NCBI GenBank assembly: GCA_963814865.1
Contig: CAWFEN010000007.1
Location: forward strand, 124,001-188,000
Length of the DNA stretch: 64,000 nucleotides
Direction: 5' to 3'
Origin: AP-15 sp963814865
GTDB taxonomy: Bacteria > Pseudomonadota > Alphaproteobacteria > ATCC43930 > CGMCC-115725
Under the pieces are notes generated by a model, which did not search any database, was not told where the DNA came from, and worked only from the letters and a program-made list of their open reading frames with translations. The first letter of the stretch is position 1, and every line of letters begins with the position of its first letter. The position numbers were made by a program, and so were the translations under genes. Positions 16,967-26,235 of the stretch are shown one piece after another.

Positions 16967-18061
16967 ATGCCCACGCGCTCCACCTTGACCAGAATCTCGG
17001 GGGCTCTGTTGTTCGGGATTCTTTGTGCTGTAGCCGGGCCTGGAGGGACGGCTCGGGCGCAGGCACCCGCCCCGGCCGCCATGCCGGTGCAGCCTTGGGG
17101 GCTGCCGCCATTGCCGGCGGGCGTCGGCCCAGTCGAAAAATTCGCCGATGTCAGCGGCACGCCGCAGGGCAAGTTTTTGGAAGGCGGTGCGTTCGACACC
17201 CAGGGCAATCTATGGTTCGTGGCGATCGGCTCAGGGTGGATTTCATACCTGACGCCTGACGGCAAGCTGGTCCCGGTGGTCAATTGCAACCCGCCGCCCG
17301 AGCTGGGCCAGACCTGCGAGCCGCAGGGCTCGCGCTGGCACGACGGCAAGCTTTACCTGACCTCGCGGCACCGCGGCATTCTGGTCTATGACCCGCAGAC
17401 GAAACAGCTGACGACCTTGGTCTATACCTATCGCAACCAGTTGTTCAAAGGCCCGAACGATCTCGATTTCGACGCCGAAGGCAATTTGTTCTTCACCGAT
17501 CCGTGGGGAACCGGCCCCGGACCGAACGAGACCGACCGCGCCGGTGCCGTCTACCAGTATTCGCGCGACGGCGTGTTGCGCAAAGTGATGGACAGCAGCA
17601 TGTTCCCGAACGGCATCGCGGTCTCGCCGGATGACAACACATTGGCGGTCGGCGACTTCCGGGCAGGCCGCATGTGGTATGCCGGCTTCGAGATCGGTCC
17701 CAACATGGGCTGCCCGCAATGCCCCAATGACCCGCTGCACCTGACCTTCGCCGGCGTCAAGGCGGGCACCTATATCCCTGGCAACGGCGGCCCGGACGGC
17801 GTCCATTACGATGTCAAGGGCAATGTGTGGGCGGGGGTGCCCCCGCTCGGCGGCATCGTCGAGATCAACCCGCGCGGCCTGATCCTCGGCTTCGTGCCGA
17901 TCCCGAACGGCGATCCCGCGACCACCAACTTTGCGTTCGGCGGCCCCGACAATCAGTATGTCTACTTCGAGGGGGCTACGAGCGGGACGTTCTGGCGCTT
18001 CAAGGCACCCTATCCAGGGCTGATCGGCCCCGGCGGCGTCCGCCTCCCGGCGCAGCAGTAG
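16967..18061 (+). CDS. Secreted SMP-30/gluconolactonase-like protein
   Basis: A 364-residue protein with a signal peptide (to about ARAQA, residue 32) and a six-bladed propeller of SMP-30/gluconolaconase/LRE type. Family marks include FLEGGAFDTQGNLWF (N-terminal metal Glu), KGPNDLDFDAEGNLFFTD and FPNGIAVSPDDNTL, with the metal-binding Asn/Asp in PNDL and the later Asp. Lactone hydrolysis in the periplasm is the family activity; the substrate is not predictable. It sits alone 109 bases after frmA and just before a P450. Confidence 0.8.
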   Translation: MPTRSTLTRISGALLFGILCAVAGPGGTARAQAPAPAAMPVQPWGLPPLPAGVGPVEKFADVSGTPQGKFLEGGAFDTQGNLWFVAIGSGWISYLTPDGKLVPVVNCNPPPELGQTCEPQGSRWHDGKLYLTSRHRGILVYDPQTKQLTTLVYTYRNQLFKGPNDLDFDAEGNLFFTDPWGTGPGPNETDRAGAVYQYSRDGVLRKVMDSSMFPNGIAVSPDDNTLAVGDFRAGRMWYAGFEIGPNMGCPQCPNDPLHLTFAGVKAGTYIPGNGGPDGVHYDVKGNVWAGVPPLGGIVEINPRGLILGFVPIPNGDPATTNFAFGGPDNQYVYFEGATSGTFWRFKAPYPGLIGPGGVRLPAQQ

Positions 18062-18121
18062 ACCGCCCGGCCGGCTTGGCTGCCGCGGCCCCGTCAACCG
18101 CAAATTCAGCCGCCGCCGGGA

Positions 18122-19522
18122 GTGCGAGAGAGATTGCAGCCGATCCTCGATGACGACGATGCCGACCGCGCGCCGCTTCCGGCGATACCGCCGCGCCCGG
18201 CGCGACCGTTGTCGACCCTTGGCTTCTTCAGGACGATAGCCACCAATTCGCTCTCGGCCTGCGACGAAGAGCTGTTCGACGAATTGTTCGTCGCCCGGCG
18301 CTATCTGTGGCAGCCGGTCTTTTTCATCAGCGACCCGGAAGGCATCAAGCGGGTCTTTCTCGATAATTTTGCCAATTACCCGCGCTATCGCTACATCCGG
18401 CGGCTTTTCGCGGCAGGCTTGGGCACCGGATCGCTGGGCAGCGAGGGCGAGACCTGGTGGCACCATCGCCGCATCGCCGCGCCGGCCGTCGACCCCCGCG
18501 CGATCATGCCCGACATACCATCGCTGATCGCCGTGACCGAAGCGGCCGCCAGGTCTCTCGAACGCACGGCTCCGGATCGGCCGATCGATCTCGAACCCGT
18601 GATCGGCAGATTGTTGATCGGGTTATGGAACCAGGTGGTCACCGGCGGCGACCCCGACACAGTGACGATGCTGGACGGGCTGGCGAAATTCCCGCGCAAG
18701 CCGCGCTTCGCCGATTTTACGCCGCTGGGACCCTGGCTGGAACCGCTGCGCCCGCGCCGGGAGATCGCCATGTTCGACGATCTGCTCTATCGCCTGATCG
18801 ACGAGCGGTCGGACGCAGCCTATGCGGGTTCGCGCGACCTGATCTGGCGCCTGATCCACACGCGCGACCGCAAGACCGGCGCGCCGCTCGCGCGGACCGA
18901 AGTCCGCGACGAGGCCGCCAGCCTGATCTCCGGCGGGGTTTCGCCGACCATTCGCGCCCTGACCTGGCTCTGGTACCTGCTTGCCCTCCACCCGCAAGCG
19001 GAGGCCAGGCTCCATGCCGAGATCGACGCGGTGCTGCAGGACCGGCCGCCGGCCCCGGACCAGCTCGCGAAGCTCGGCTATACCCGCCAGGTGATCGACG
19101 AGACGATGCGGCTCTATCCGCCGATACCGGGGATCCTGCGCGAGGCGACCGCCGCCGATGTGGTGTGCGGGCAGCGCATCCCGCGGCGGTCGGTCATTGC
19201 GATCCTGCCCTGGGTCGTGCATCGCCATCGCCGGCTGTGGACCGATCCCGACGGTTTCGACCCCGACCGGTTCAACCGGGAGAATACGGCGGCGCGGCCG
19301 CGGTTTGCCTATGTGCCCTTTGCCGGCGGGCCTCGCGTCTGCGTCGGCGCCAGCTTTGCGATGACGCAAATGCTGATCGTCGTCGCCGTCCTTGCCCAGC
19401 GCTTCCGGTTTCGTCTGGTCCCCGAGCACCCGGTCCGGCCGGTCGGACGCATCAGCCTGCATCCCCACGGCGGGCTGCGAATGACGGTGGAGCGGCGCGC
19501 CGCCGCAGTATCCGCAATATAA
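18122..19522 (+). CDS. Cytochrome P450 with unusual I-helix
   Basis: A 466-residue soluble P450. The haem Cys is C407 in FAGGPRVCVG (400-409), the K-helix ExxR is E327-R330 and the C-helix W is at 113 (WWHHRR). The I-helix oxygen-activation motif, normally (A/G)Gx(D/E)T, reads SGGVSPT at 270-276, so the acid-Thr pair is replaced by Ser-Pro, with a Thr one place on. The C-terminal half looks like CYP families using separate ferredoxin and reductase; no redox partner gene is adjacent. GTG start at 18122 after GGGAG. The substrate is unknown. Confidence 0.9.
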   Translation: MRERLQPILDDDDADRAPLPAIPPRPARPLSTLGFFRTIATNSLSACDEELFDELFVARRYLWQPVFFISDPEGIKRVFLDNFANYPRYRYIRRLFAAGLGTGSLGSEGETWWHHRRIAAPAVDPRAIMPDIPSLIAVTEAAARSLERTAPDRPIDLEPVIGRLLIGLWNQVVTGGDPDTVTMLDGLAKFPRKPRFADFTPLGPWLEPLRPRREIAMFDDLLYRLIDERSDAAYAGSRDLIWRLIHTRDRKTGAPLARTEVRDEAASLISGGVSPTIRALTWLWYLLALHPQAEARLHAEIDAVLQDRPPAPDQLAKLGYTRQVIDETMRLYPPIPGILREATAADVVCGQRIPRRSVIAILPWVVHRHRRLWTDPDGFDPDRFNRENTAARPRFAYVPFAGGPRVCVGASFAMTQMLIVVAVLAQRFRFRLVPEHPVRPVGRISLHPHGGLRMTVERRAAAVSAI

Positions 19523-19798
19523 AATCGATGCGGGCTCGGGACGGCAGGCCGATTTGGGGATCGCTGCCGCCTCAGCGCATCCGGCGCACATCCTGTTCGG
19601 CAGGAGGGCCGCAGGCCGTGCCACGGCGAACGCCGGCCCGCCCCGCGATCCGGAGCCGGCGGCAATGGCTTAGACCGGCGACGGACCACGCCCCGCGGAT
19701 CGGCGCCGGGGCGCCCGAAGGTTCCGTCTGCGACAGCTCGACAGCAAAATCCGCATTGCCCAGTCTACGCTTTCGACAGCAACGGCGATGGTGCCGGA
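19523..19798. other. Intergenic gap with no recognised feature
   Basis: This 276-base gap lies between the P450 and the lipoprotein gene. No gene, terminator with T-run or repeat is apparent. It may hold the lipoprotein promoter. Confidence 0.4.
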
Positions 19799-21257
19799 AT
19801 GCGCGCCTTATCCAGCCGCAACCGAACGAGGCGCCGAGGCGCCCGCTGCGCCTTGGCCATTTGCGCGGCGGCGCTGCTGACGGCTTGCACTGCCGTCGAT
19901 ACGTTCGGGCCCTCGGCGCTGGATTACAATCTTCAAGCCGAACAGATCAAAGATCAGACGATCCTCCTCAACATCGTTCGGGCCGCCTACCGCAAACCGA
20001 TGCAATTCTCCGATTTTACGACCGTGACCGGGTTGACGACCGCGTCGGTGACGGCCGGTTTTTCTTTGCCGTTCGCGGCGATCCCCGGTTCGTCGGCGCG
20101 AGCGTTCATGGCGCTGCCGTCCGGCACCCTGACCGGCGGGCCGAACTTCACGGTGTCGATCCTGAACACCAAGGAATTCTACAGCGGCATCATGCAACCG
20201 ATCTCTCTGCAAACCGTGACCCTGTATCTGCGCCAGGGTTTTCCCAAGGAGATCCTGCTTACTTTACTGCTCTCCGACATCGAATACAAAAAGAACGGGG
20301 CGGTGGTTCATGCCTATAACAGCGCTGATTCGGCGGTTCGGCCCGGCGAACAACTCACGAATTTCCGTGCTCTGCTGCGGCAGCTGATCGGACGCGGCCT
20401 CGATGCCGAAGAGGTCGATCAGACGACGCCGATCGGGCCGCCGCTGACCGAAAAAGACGTCGGCAGTCTCGGGACATTGGCCGGATTGCCGCAGGACGAA
20501 TTGCTCGCAAAATACGACGGCAGTAAGAACGACGCGAATTTGTCGCCGGCAGAGCGCGCCGAATTGGGAGCCAAAAGGATAAAAATCTATTATCGTCTGG
20601 AAAAGAAGAGCACGTCGTACCGCTTTTGCTTTGACGGCAATAGCGCTGACGTCGGGCAGCCGATCGACGATACGGGTCTGACGATGAATGCGGCACTCGT
20701 TTGCGGTGCCGCTGCCAATGTCAGGGTGCTGGCACCGCCTCTTATCCAAGGGGCCAGGGGTGCGCCCCAGCAGATCCACGCCCTCGTCTTCGGCCGTCTC
20801 GGCGCCGCACCTGCGCCCAAGGCACCTGCCGGCATCGGTCCACGCGCCGCAACCTCACGGTCGTTGCCTGGACACCAGCGAACCTCCTCGCCCGAGCCCC
20901 GCCGCCGCGAGCGCCGCAGCCGGGCAAGAGCTGACGATGACCGCGCGGTCGGTGGAACAGCTGATCTATTACCTCGGCGAGATCGCCCGCGTTCAACTCG
21001 GGTTGAGCGGGCCGCCAAAGCCCTGTCCGATGGTCGCGGCCGGCGCGGGGCCGACCTGCCTGTTTCGGGTGTCGGCGGGACCCGCGCCGTCCGGCGCCAT
21101 ATCGGCTGCCTATGACGGCACGAACTACGCCATCGCGGTTGACCCGGCCGGAAATGATCGTTCGTCGCAGGTCCTGGAGCTGGTGTCCCAGTTGCTTGCA
21201 TTGAACAATTCGGCGAAGGACCTGCCCGCCCCCAGCATCATCCCGGTCATCCATTAG
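19799..21257 (+). pseudogene. Putative lipoprotein of unknown function, frameshifted
   Basis: A lipoprotein with signal sequence and lipobox LLTAC (Cys ~30). The first ~320 residues read in one frame (DYNLQAEQIKDQTILLNIVRAAYRKPMQFSDF, then a Phe/Ser-rich beta region, then YYRLEKKSTSYRFCFD). The C-terminal part ARSVEQLIYYLGEIARVQLG to the end at 21257 is in another frame, with the switch somewhere in 20760-20930. I recall uncharacterised lipoproteins with this layout (N-terminal LLNIVRA, C-terminal RS..YLGE). Function is unknown. The end overlaps the convergent mutS stop by three bases. Confidence 0.62.
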
Positions 21258-23920
21258 CCCTTCGCGGCCAGTGCCTTCAGCCGGTAGAGGAGGTCGAGGG
21301 CTTCGCGCGGGGTCAGTTCGTCGGGGCGGGTTTCGCGCAGGAATGACTCGGCCGCGGATTCGACCGGCGGTGCGGGCTCGGCGCGGCGGCGGGCGGCGCT
21401 GAACAGCGGCAGATCGTCGGCGAGGCGGACGAGAGCGCCGCCCTGCTCGCCCTTTTCCAGAATCTCCAGAACCTCCTCGGCGCGCGCCGTGACGCTCTTC
21501 GGCAGCCCGGCCAGCCTGGCGACATGGATGCCGTAGGAGCGGTCGGCGGTGCCCGGCCCGACTTCGTGCAGAAAGACCACGTCGCCCTGCCATTCCTTGA
21601 CCCGCATGGTGCGGCAGGCGAGCGCCGGGAGCTTGGCGGCGAGCGCGGTCAATTCATGGTAATGGGTCGCGAACAGGGTGCGGCAGCGATTGACCTCGTG
21701 CAGGTGCTCGAGCGTGGCCCAGGCGATCGAGAGGCCGTCGAAGGTGGCGGTGCCGCGGCCGATCTCGTCGAGGATGACAAAGGCGTTCGCCCCGGCCTGG
21801 TTCAGGATCGCCGCGGTCTCGACCATCTCGACCATGAACGTCGAACGCCCGCGCGCCAGGTCGTCGGCGGCGCCGACCCGGCTGAACAGGCGATCGACGA
21901 CGCCGATCCGGGCCGATTGCGCCGGCACATAGGAGCCGATCTGCGCCAGGATCGCGATCAGCGCGTTCTGCCGCAAAAAGGTGCTCTTGCCGGCCATGTT
22001 GGGGCCGGTGAGGAGCCAGATCCGCTCGTCGGCCAGGACGCAGTCATTGGCGATGAAGCTGCCGCCATCGGCCGACGCGGACAATGCCGCCTCGACCATC
22101 GGGTGGCGCCCGCCGCGAATGTCGAAGGCGGTGCCCGCCTCGACCGCCGGCCGCACCCAGCCGTCTTCGGCCGCACGCTCGGCCAATGCCGCCGCGAGAT
22201 CGAGGGTGGCGAGCGCCGCCGCCGCCGCGGCGATTTCGGCGCGCCGTGCCATGATTTCGCCGACGAGGTCCTCGTAAAGCCGCAATTCGAGTGCCAATGC
22301 CCGTTCGGCAGCGCTGGCGATCTTGATTTCGAGCTCGGTCAGGTCCGCCGTCGCGTAGCGCTGCGCCCCGGCCATCGTTTGGCGATGGATGAATTGCGGT
22401 CCGAGCTTGCCGGCATGGCTGGCCGACACCTCGATGTAATAGCCGATCACGTTGTTGTGCCGGATCTTCAGCGTCGTGATTGCGGTCTCGGCGGCGTAGC
22501 GCGCCTGCAGCGCGGCGATCAGGCGGCGGCTTTCGTCGCGCAGGCGGTGCCACTCGTCGAGCTCGTCGGAATAGCCGCGCGCGATGAACCCGCCGTCGCG
22601 GGCGAAGAGCGGCAATTCCTCGGCGAGCGCGCGCTCGAGCCGATCGACGAGAACACCATGCTCGCCGAGCCTGCGCCGCGCCGTGGCCAGCCGTTCGGGC
22701 AACGGCACGAGGCTCGGCTCCGCCAGCATGTCCTGCAACGCCGCGGTCTCGCCGAGCGACCGGCCGAGCGCCGCCAAATCGCGCGGGCCGCCGCGTCCGA
22801 GGCCGAGCCGCGTCAGGGCGCGCTCGATATCGGGGCAATGCCGCAGCCGCTCGCGCAACGCCGCGCGCACCTCGGGCCGATCGACGAGGTATTGCACTGC
22901 GTCGAGCCGTGCCGCGATCGCTTCGGGTGCCGTCAGCGGCGCTGCCAGATGCTCGCCGAGAAAGCGGGCGCCGGCGGCCGTGACGGTGCGGTCGATCGTC
23001 GCCAGCAGGCTGCCGCGGCGCTCGCCGGAAGAGGCTGTGACGAGTTCGAGATTGCGCCGCGTCGCCGGGTCGATCTGCATCACCGAGCCCGGCAGCACCC
23101 GGCGCGGCGGTTCGAGGTGTGCGGTCCTCCCCTGCTGGGTCAAGCCGACATAATCGATCAGCGCCCCGGCCGCGGCGATCTCGGCGCGACCGAAAGTGCC
23201 GAACCCGTCGAGCGCGCCCACTCCATAGAATTCTTCGAGCCGGCGGCGCCCGGCCGCACTGTCGAAGCGAGCGTTCGGCAAGGGGGTCAGGGCCGGCTTC
23301 CATTCGGCGAGCAGCTCGAAGAGGGCCGGACGGGCCAGCATCCGCTCGGGCAGCAGGATCTCGCCGGGCGAAAGACGGGCGAGATCGCCCGGCAACACCG
23401 GTTCGCTGGTCGGCGCCAGGGCAAAGGCGCCGGTCGACAGATCGAGCCAGGCGAGGCCGATCTCGCCGCCCGCTTCGGCGAGCCCGGCGAGGTAATTGTG
23501 CCGGCGCGCATCGAGCAGCCCCTCCTCGGTCAAGGTGCCGGCGGTCACGACGCGGACCACGGCGCGGCGTACCGGTCCCTTGGCGCCGCGTTTTCTGGCC
23601 TCGGCCGGGTCTTCGATCTGCTCGCAGATCGCGACCTTGAACCCGGCGCGGATCAGGCGGGCGAGATAGGTTTCGGCGGTATGCACCGGCACCCCGCACA
23701 TCGGGATGTCGGCGCCCTCGTGGCGGCCGCGCCTGGTCAGCGCGATGTCGAGCGCCGGCGCCGCGGCGACCGCGTCCTCAAAGAACAGCTCGAAAAAATC
23801 GCCCATTCGAAAGAACAGCAGGCAGCCCGGATTGGCCTGCTTGATTTCAAGATATTGGGCCATCACCGGCGATGCGGGCACCGTGGAGACGCCGGCATCG
23901 GGGCGGGGGTGTTCGGTCAT
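21254..23920 (-). CDS. mutS: DNA mismatch repair protein MutS
   Basis: MutS recognises mismatches and small loops and recruits MutL. The 888-residue protein has all domains: the N-terminal mismatch-binding motif with the wedge Phe and Glu (DFFELFFEDA), the connector, the lever and clamp, and the C-terminal ATPase with GPNMAGKST, Walker B FVILDEIGRGTATFDG and ATHYHELT. Some family members start at a later Met; ATG 23920 is used here. It is transcribed alone, convergent with the lipoprotein and divergent from the next gene. Confidence 0.97.
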   Translation of the reverse strand: MTEHPRPDAGVSTVPASPVMAQYLEIKQANPGCLLFFRMGDFFELFFEDAVAAAPALDIALTRRGRHEGADIPMCGVPVHTAETYLARLIRAGFKVAICEQIEDPAEARKRGAKGPVRRAVVRVVTAGTLTEEGLLDARRHNYLAGLAEAGGEIGLAWLDLSTGAFALAPTSEPVLPGDLARLSPGEILLPERMLARPALFELLAEWKPALTPLPNARFDSAAGRRRLEEFYGVGALDGFGTFGRAEIAAAGALIDYVGLTQQGRTAHLEPPRRVLPGSVMQIDPATRRNLELVTASSGERRGSLLATIDRTVTAAGARFLGEHLAAPLTAPEAIAARLDAVQYLVDRPEVRAALRERLRHCPDIERALTRLGLGRGGPRDLAALGRSLGETAALQDMLAEPSLVPLPERLATARRRLGEHGVLVDRLERALAEELPLFARDGGFIARGYSDELDEWHRLRDESRRLIAALQARYAAETAITTLKIRHNNVIGYYIEVSASHAGKLGPQFIHRQTMAGAQRYATADLTELEIKIASAAERALALELRLYEDLVGEIMARRAEIAAAAAALATLDLAAALAERAAEDGWVRPAVEAGTAFDIRGGRHPMVEAALSASADGGSFIANDCVLADERIWLLTGPNMAGKSTFLRQNALIAILAQIGSYVPAQSARIGVVDRLFSRVGAADDLARGRSTFMVEMVETAAILNQAGANAFVILDEIGRGTATFDGLSIAWATLEHLHEVNRCRTLFATHYHELTALAAKLPALACRTMRVKEWQGDVVFLHEVGPGTADRSYGIHVARLAGLPKSVTARAEEVLEILEKGEQGGALVRLADDLPLFSAARRRAEPAPPVESAAESFLRETRPDELTPREALDLLYRLKALAAKG

Positions 23921-24003
23921 CGGCGGTGCTGCAAGGATGGCGGACAGACAAGGGTGTTTGACGGTAGCATGCGCAGCGGGCGCGCACGAAAGAGAGGATC
24001 GGC

Positions 24004-24528
24004 ATGACCGAGGTTGCGGCAGCTTTCCCGGTGGTTCGCGAAGCGGTGGCTTCGTTCCCCGATCGCGGCCATTTTCACCGCGCGGTTTCGAGCCTGCTCG
24101 CGGCCGGGTTCGCGCCGAGCGATCTGTCGGTGCTGGCCTCGCATGATTCGCTTGCTGCCGCGGACGAGCCGGGCGGTGCCGAGGACAAAATCGTGCCCGC
24201 GGGTCTCAGCGACGAAATCAAATACATCGCGCCTTTGACCCTCGCCGGCTTCGTCGTGCTGTCGGGCGGGCCGATCGCCGCCGCGGTCGCGGCCCTGGTT
24301 GGCGCCGGTCTCGGCGGCGCCGCCTTGAAGGAGCTGTTCGACGATTACACCGCTCCCCGTCACCGCGAGGATTTCAGAGCGGCATTGCGGGCCGGGGCGG
24401 CACTCTTATGGGTGCGCTGCGACGATCCCGACCGCGAGCTCACGGCGACGCGCATCCTCGAAGAAGCCGGCGGCCGTCACGTCCATATCCACGGCCGCTC
24501 GGCCCGCTCCGACGAACGTCGCGGCTGA
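24004..24528 (+). CDS. YflT-like stress-type domain protein with glycine-rich helix
   Basis: A 174-residue protein. The N-terminal pattern VVREAVASFPDRGHFHRAVSSLLAAGFAPSDLSVLAS resembles the YflT/'general stress protein' domain, in which a helix pair precedes a short strand. The centre (APLTLAGFVVLSGGPIAAAVAALVGAGLGGAALKEL, residues ~79-113) is a Gly/Ala-rich hydrophobic helix like a glycine zipper, so membrane association is possible. The C-terminus returns to an alpha/beta pattern ending in VHIHG. It is divergent from mutS. The function of the family is not established. Confidence 0.65.
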   Translation: MTEVAAAFPVVREAVASFPDRGHFHRAVSSLLAAGFAPSDLSVLASHDSLAAADEPGGAEDKIVPAGLSDEIKYIAPLTLAGFVVLSGGPIAAAVAALVGAGLGGAALKELFDDYTAPRHREDFRAALRAGAALLWVRCDDPDRELTATRILEEAGGRHVHIHGRSARSDERRG

Positions 24529-24531
24529 GGC

Positions 24532-25497
24532 TCAGACAAAGCGCCGCGCCAGCGCCGCCTCGGCCTCGCGGACGACACGGTCCAGGATGATCCCGGCCGG
24601 TTCGACCATGTGGATCAGGTCGATCCCTTCGCCGGCGAACACCACCGCGGTATCGAAGTCGCCGGCGGCAGCGGCGGCAGCGTAGCGCGGGTTTTCGCCG
24701 GCGGCAGCCTCGGCCAGAGCCGCTTCGTGGCCGTGCCAGGCTTCGCTGAAGCGGTTGCGGAGCGCCCGGCCGGTGTATTCCTTTGGCCAACCGCGATCGC
24801 GCACGATGTCGAAGACGTGAGTGCGCAGCGTGTCGTCGCCGGTGCCGGCAACGACGCGCGCCTTCGCCGCCGGTGCTGCCAGCGCTTCCTCGGCGGCGTA
24901 AAAGCGCGAGCCCATCAATACGCCGTCGGCACCGAGCATCAGCGCCGCGGCCAGACCGCGGCCGTCGGCGATCCCGCCGGCGGCGGCGACCGGCACCGCG
25001 CGGCCCGACCTCGCGACCATATCGACGACCGCCGGCACCAGCGGCAGTGTCGAGCGCCGTCCGCCGTGACCGCCGGCTTCGGTGCCCTGGGCGACGATGA
25101 TGTCGGCGCCCTGATCCAGCACGGCGCGCGCCTGGGCAAGGGTCTGGACCTGGCAGATCAACAAGGTGCCGGTCTTCCTGATGCGCGGGATGAACGGCGC
25201 GGCGTTGCCGAAGGACAGCATCAGGGCCGCCGGATTGTGGCTGAGCGCCAGGTCGAGAGCCTCGGGCCGCGTCGCCAACGCCCAGGTGATGAAGCCGCAG
25301 CCGATCCGCTGGTTGCCGGCCGCGGCAAATTCGCGCTCGAGCCAATCGGCTTCGGGATAGCCGCCGCCGAGGATGCCGAGCCCGCCGGCGCCACTGACCG
25401 CCGCCGCCAGCGCCCCGCCCGCGGTGCCGCCCATCGGCGCCAGCAGGACCGGGTGGCGGATGCCGAGCTTATCGGTGAGCAGCGTGCGCAATGCCAT
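24532..25497 (-). CDS. Nitronate monooxygenase family protein
   Basis: An FMN-dependent TIM-barrel enzyme of the nitronate monooxygenase/2-nitropropane dioxygenase family, 321 residues. Family marks are HPVLLAPMGG near the N-terminus, VAQGTEAGGHGG (with the active-site His and FMN phosphate region) and GGIADGRGLAAALMLGADGVLMGSRF. It may detoxify alkyl nitronates; related proteins have enoyl-reductase roles. The gene stands alone, convergent with the upstream plus-strand gene, with a three-base gap between the stops. Confidence 0.88.
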   Translation of the reverse strand: MALRTLLTDKLGIRHPVLLAPMGGTAGGALAAAVSGAGGLGILGGGYPEADWLEREFAAAGNQRIGCGFITWALATRPEALDLALSHNPAALMLSFGNAAPFIPRIRKTGTLLICQVQTLAQARAVLDQGADIIVAQGTEAGGHGGRRSTLPLVPAVVDMVARSGRAVPVAAAGGIADGRGLAAALMLGADGVLMGSRFYAAEEALAAPAAKARVVAGTGDDTLRTHVFDIVRDRGWPKEYTGRALRNRFSEAWHGHEAALAEAAAGENPRYAAAAAAGDFDTAVVFAGEGIDLIHMVEPAGIILDRVVREAEAALARRFV

Positions 25498-25631
25498 GCG
25501 GGAGCCTCAAAAATCAGCCGGGTGGAAACCAGTTGCCGAGAACCTGCTCGGTAGTGCGATGCGGATAATTTGCCAAGTGGTTGTGATCCGCCGCCATTGC
25601 AGGCCGTTCGGCTCCGGCGGTGATCCTCCCG

Positions 25632-25751
25632 CTACGCCATTTCGTCCGCACAGGCTTGAAGATGCTGACCACTGATCAGGCGTCGCGCGATCGCGCGGCC
25701 GATGCCGCCGCCGCCGGTAACCAGCCCGACCCGGCTGTTCAGCGCATACAT
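25632..25751 (-). pseudogene. Relic of a short-chain dehydrogenase N-terminus
   Basis: A 39-codon frame starting MYALNSRVGLVTGGGGIGRAIARRL, which is the beta1-loop-alphaA nucleotide-binding start of an SDR. The glycine loop is one residue short of TGxxxGIG. The sequence then becomes unrelated and stops. No other SDR parts (NNAG, YxxxK) are found nearby on either strand, so only the start of a former gene remains. It lies directly downstream of the DUF29 gene on the same strand. Confidence 0.7.
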
Positions 25752-25761
25752 GCCCGCCTCC

Positions 25762-26220
25762 TCATTTCGCCTGCCCGGATGGGAGCCAGCTCAGATCGAG
25801 CGCTTCTTCGACAGCGAACGGACAGCGCTCGGGAAAGGCGCTTTCAGGCAGCCTCACTTCCAGAGCGGCCCGCGAGCGTGCCGCGGCATAGCACTGATCC
25901 AATACCGCTCCGGGGAAGGATCTCAGGCTCGGACTGTCGTCGATCACGGTGGCGATCTGGACTCGCTGCTCGCCGATCGTGCCGATCCAGCTCGACGAGC
26001 GCTTTCTGGGTTGGGCCAGATATTTGAGCAGATGGATCAGGAGCACGGTCAGGCGGTTTCTGATTTCGCGGCGGTCGCTGCGCGCCATCCCTTCGAGCTC
26101 CTCGGCGAGGTTTTCCAGATCGAGGGCGTCGAGTTCGCCGCGCCGCGCTCGCGCCGCCTGATCCTCGAGCCAGGCGACGAAATCTTCTTCATAGGCTGGC
26201 GCGTTTCGCGGCCGCGTCAT
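25762..26220 (-). CDS. DUF29 family protein
   Basis: A 152-residue protein matching DUF29: EEDFVAWLEDQAARARRGELDALDLENLAEELEGMARSDRREIRNRLTVLLIHLLKYLAQP is the diagnostic helical part, followed by a C-terminal region with a QCYAAAR helix and a terminal LPxSxFPExCPF block. DUF29 proteins are common in cyanobacteria and alphaproteobacteria; no function is known. It may be co-transcribed with the cyclase gene 15 bases upstream. Confidence 0.9.
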   Translation of the reverse strand: MTRPRNAPAYEEDFVAWLEDQAARARRGELDALDLENLAEELEGMARSDRREIRNRLTVLLIHLLKYLAQPRKRSSSWIGTIGEQRVQIATVIDDSPSLRSFPGAVLDQCYAAARSRAALEVRLPESAFPERCPFAVEEALDLSWLPSGQAK

Positions 26221-26235
26221 CGCATCCCCTTTCGC

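Noticed and set aside
21524..24007. Long 827-codon plus-strand frame opposite mutS
   Set aside because: It is an antisense shadow of a highly GC-rich gene: no family motif, unusual composition, and mutS is complete on the other strand.
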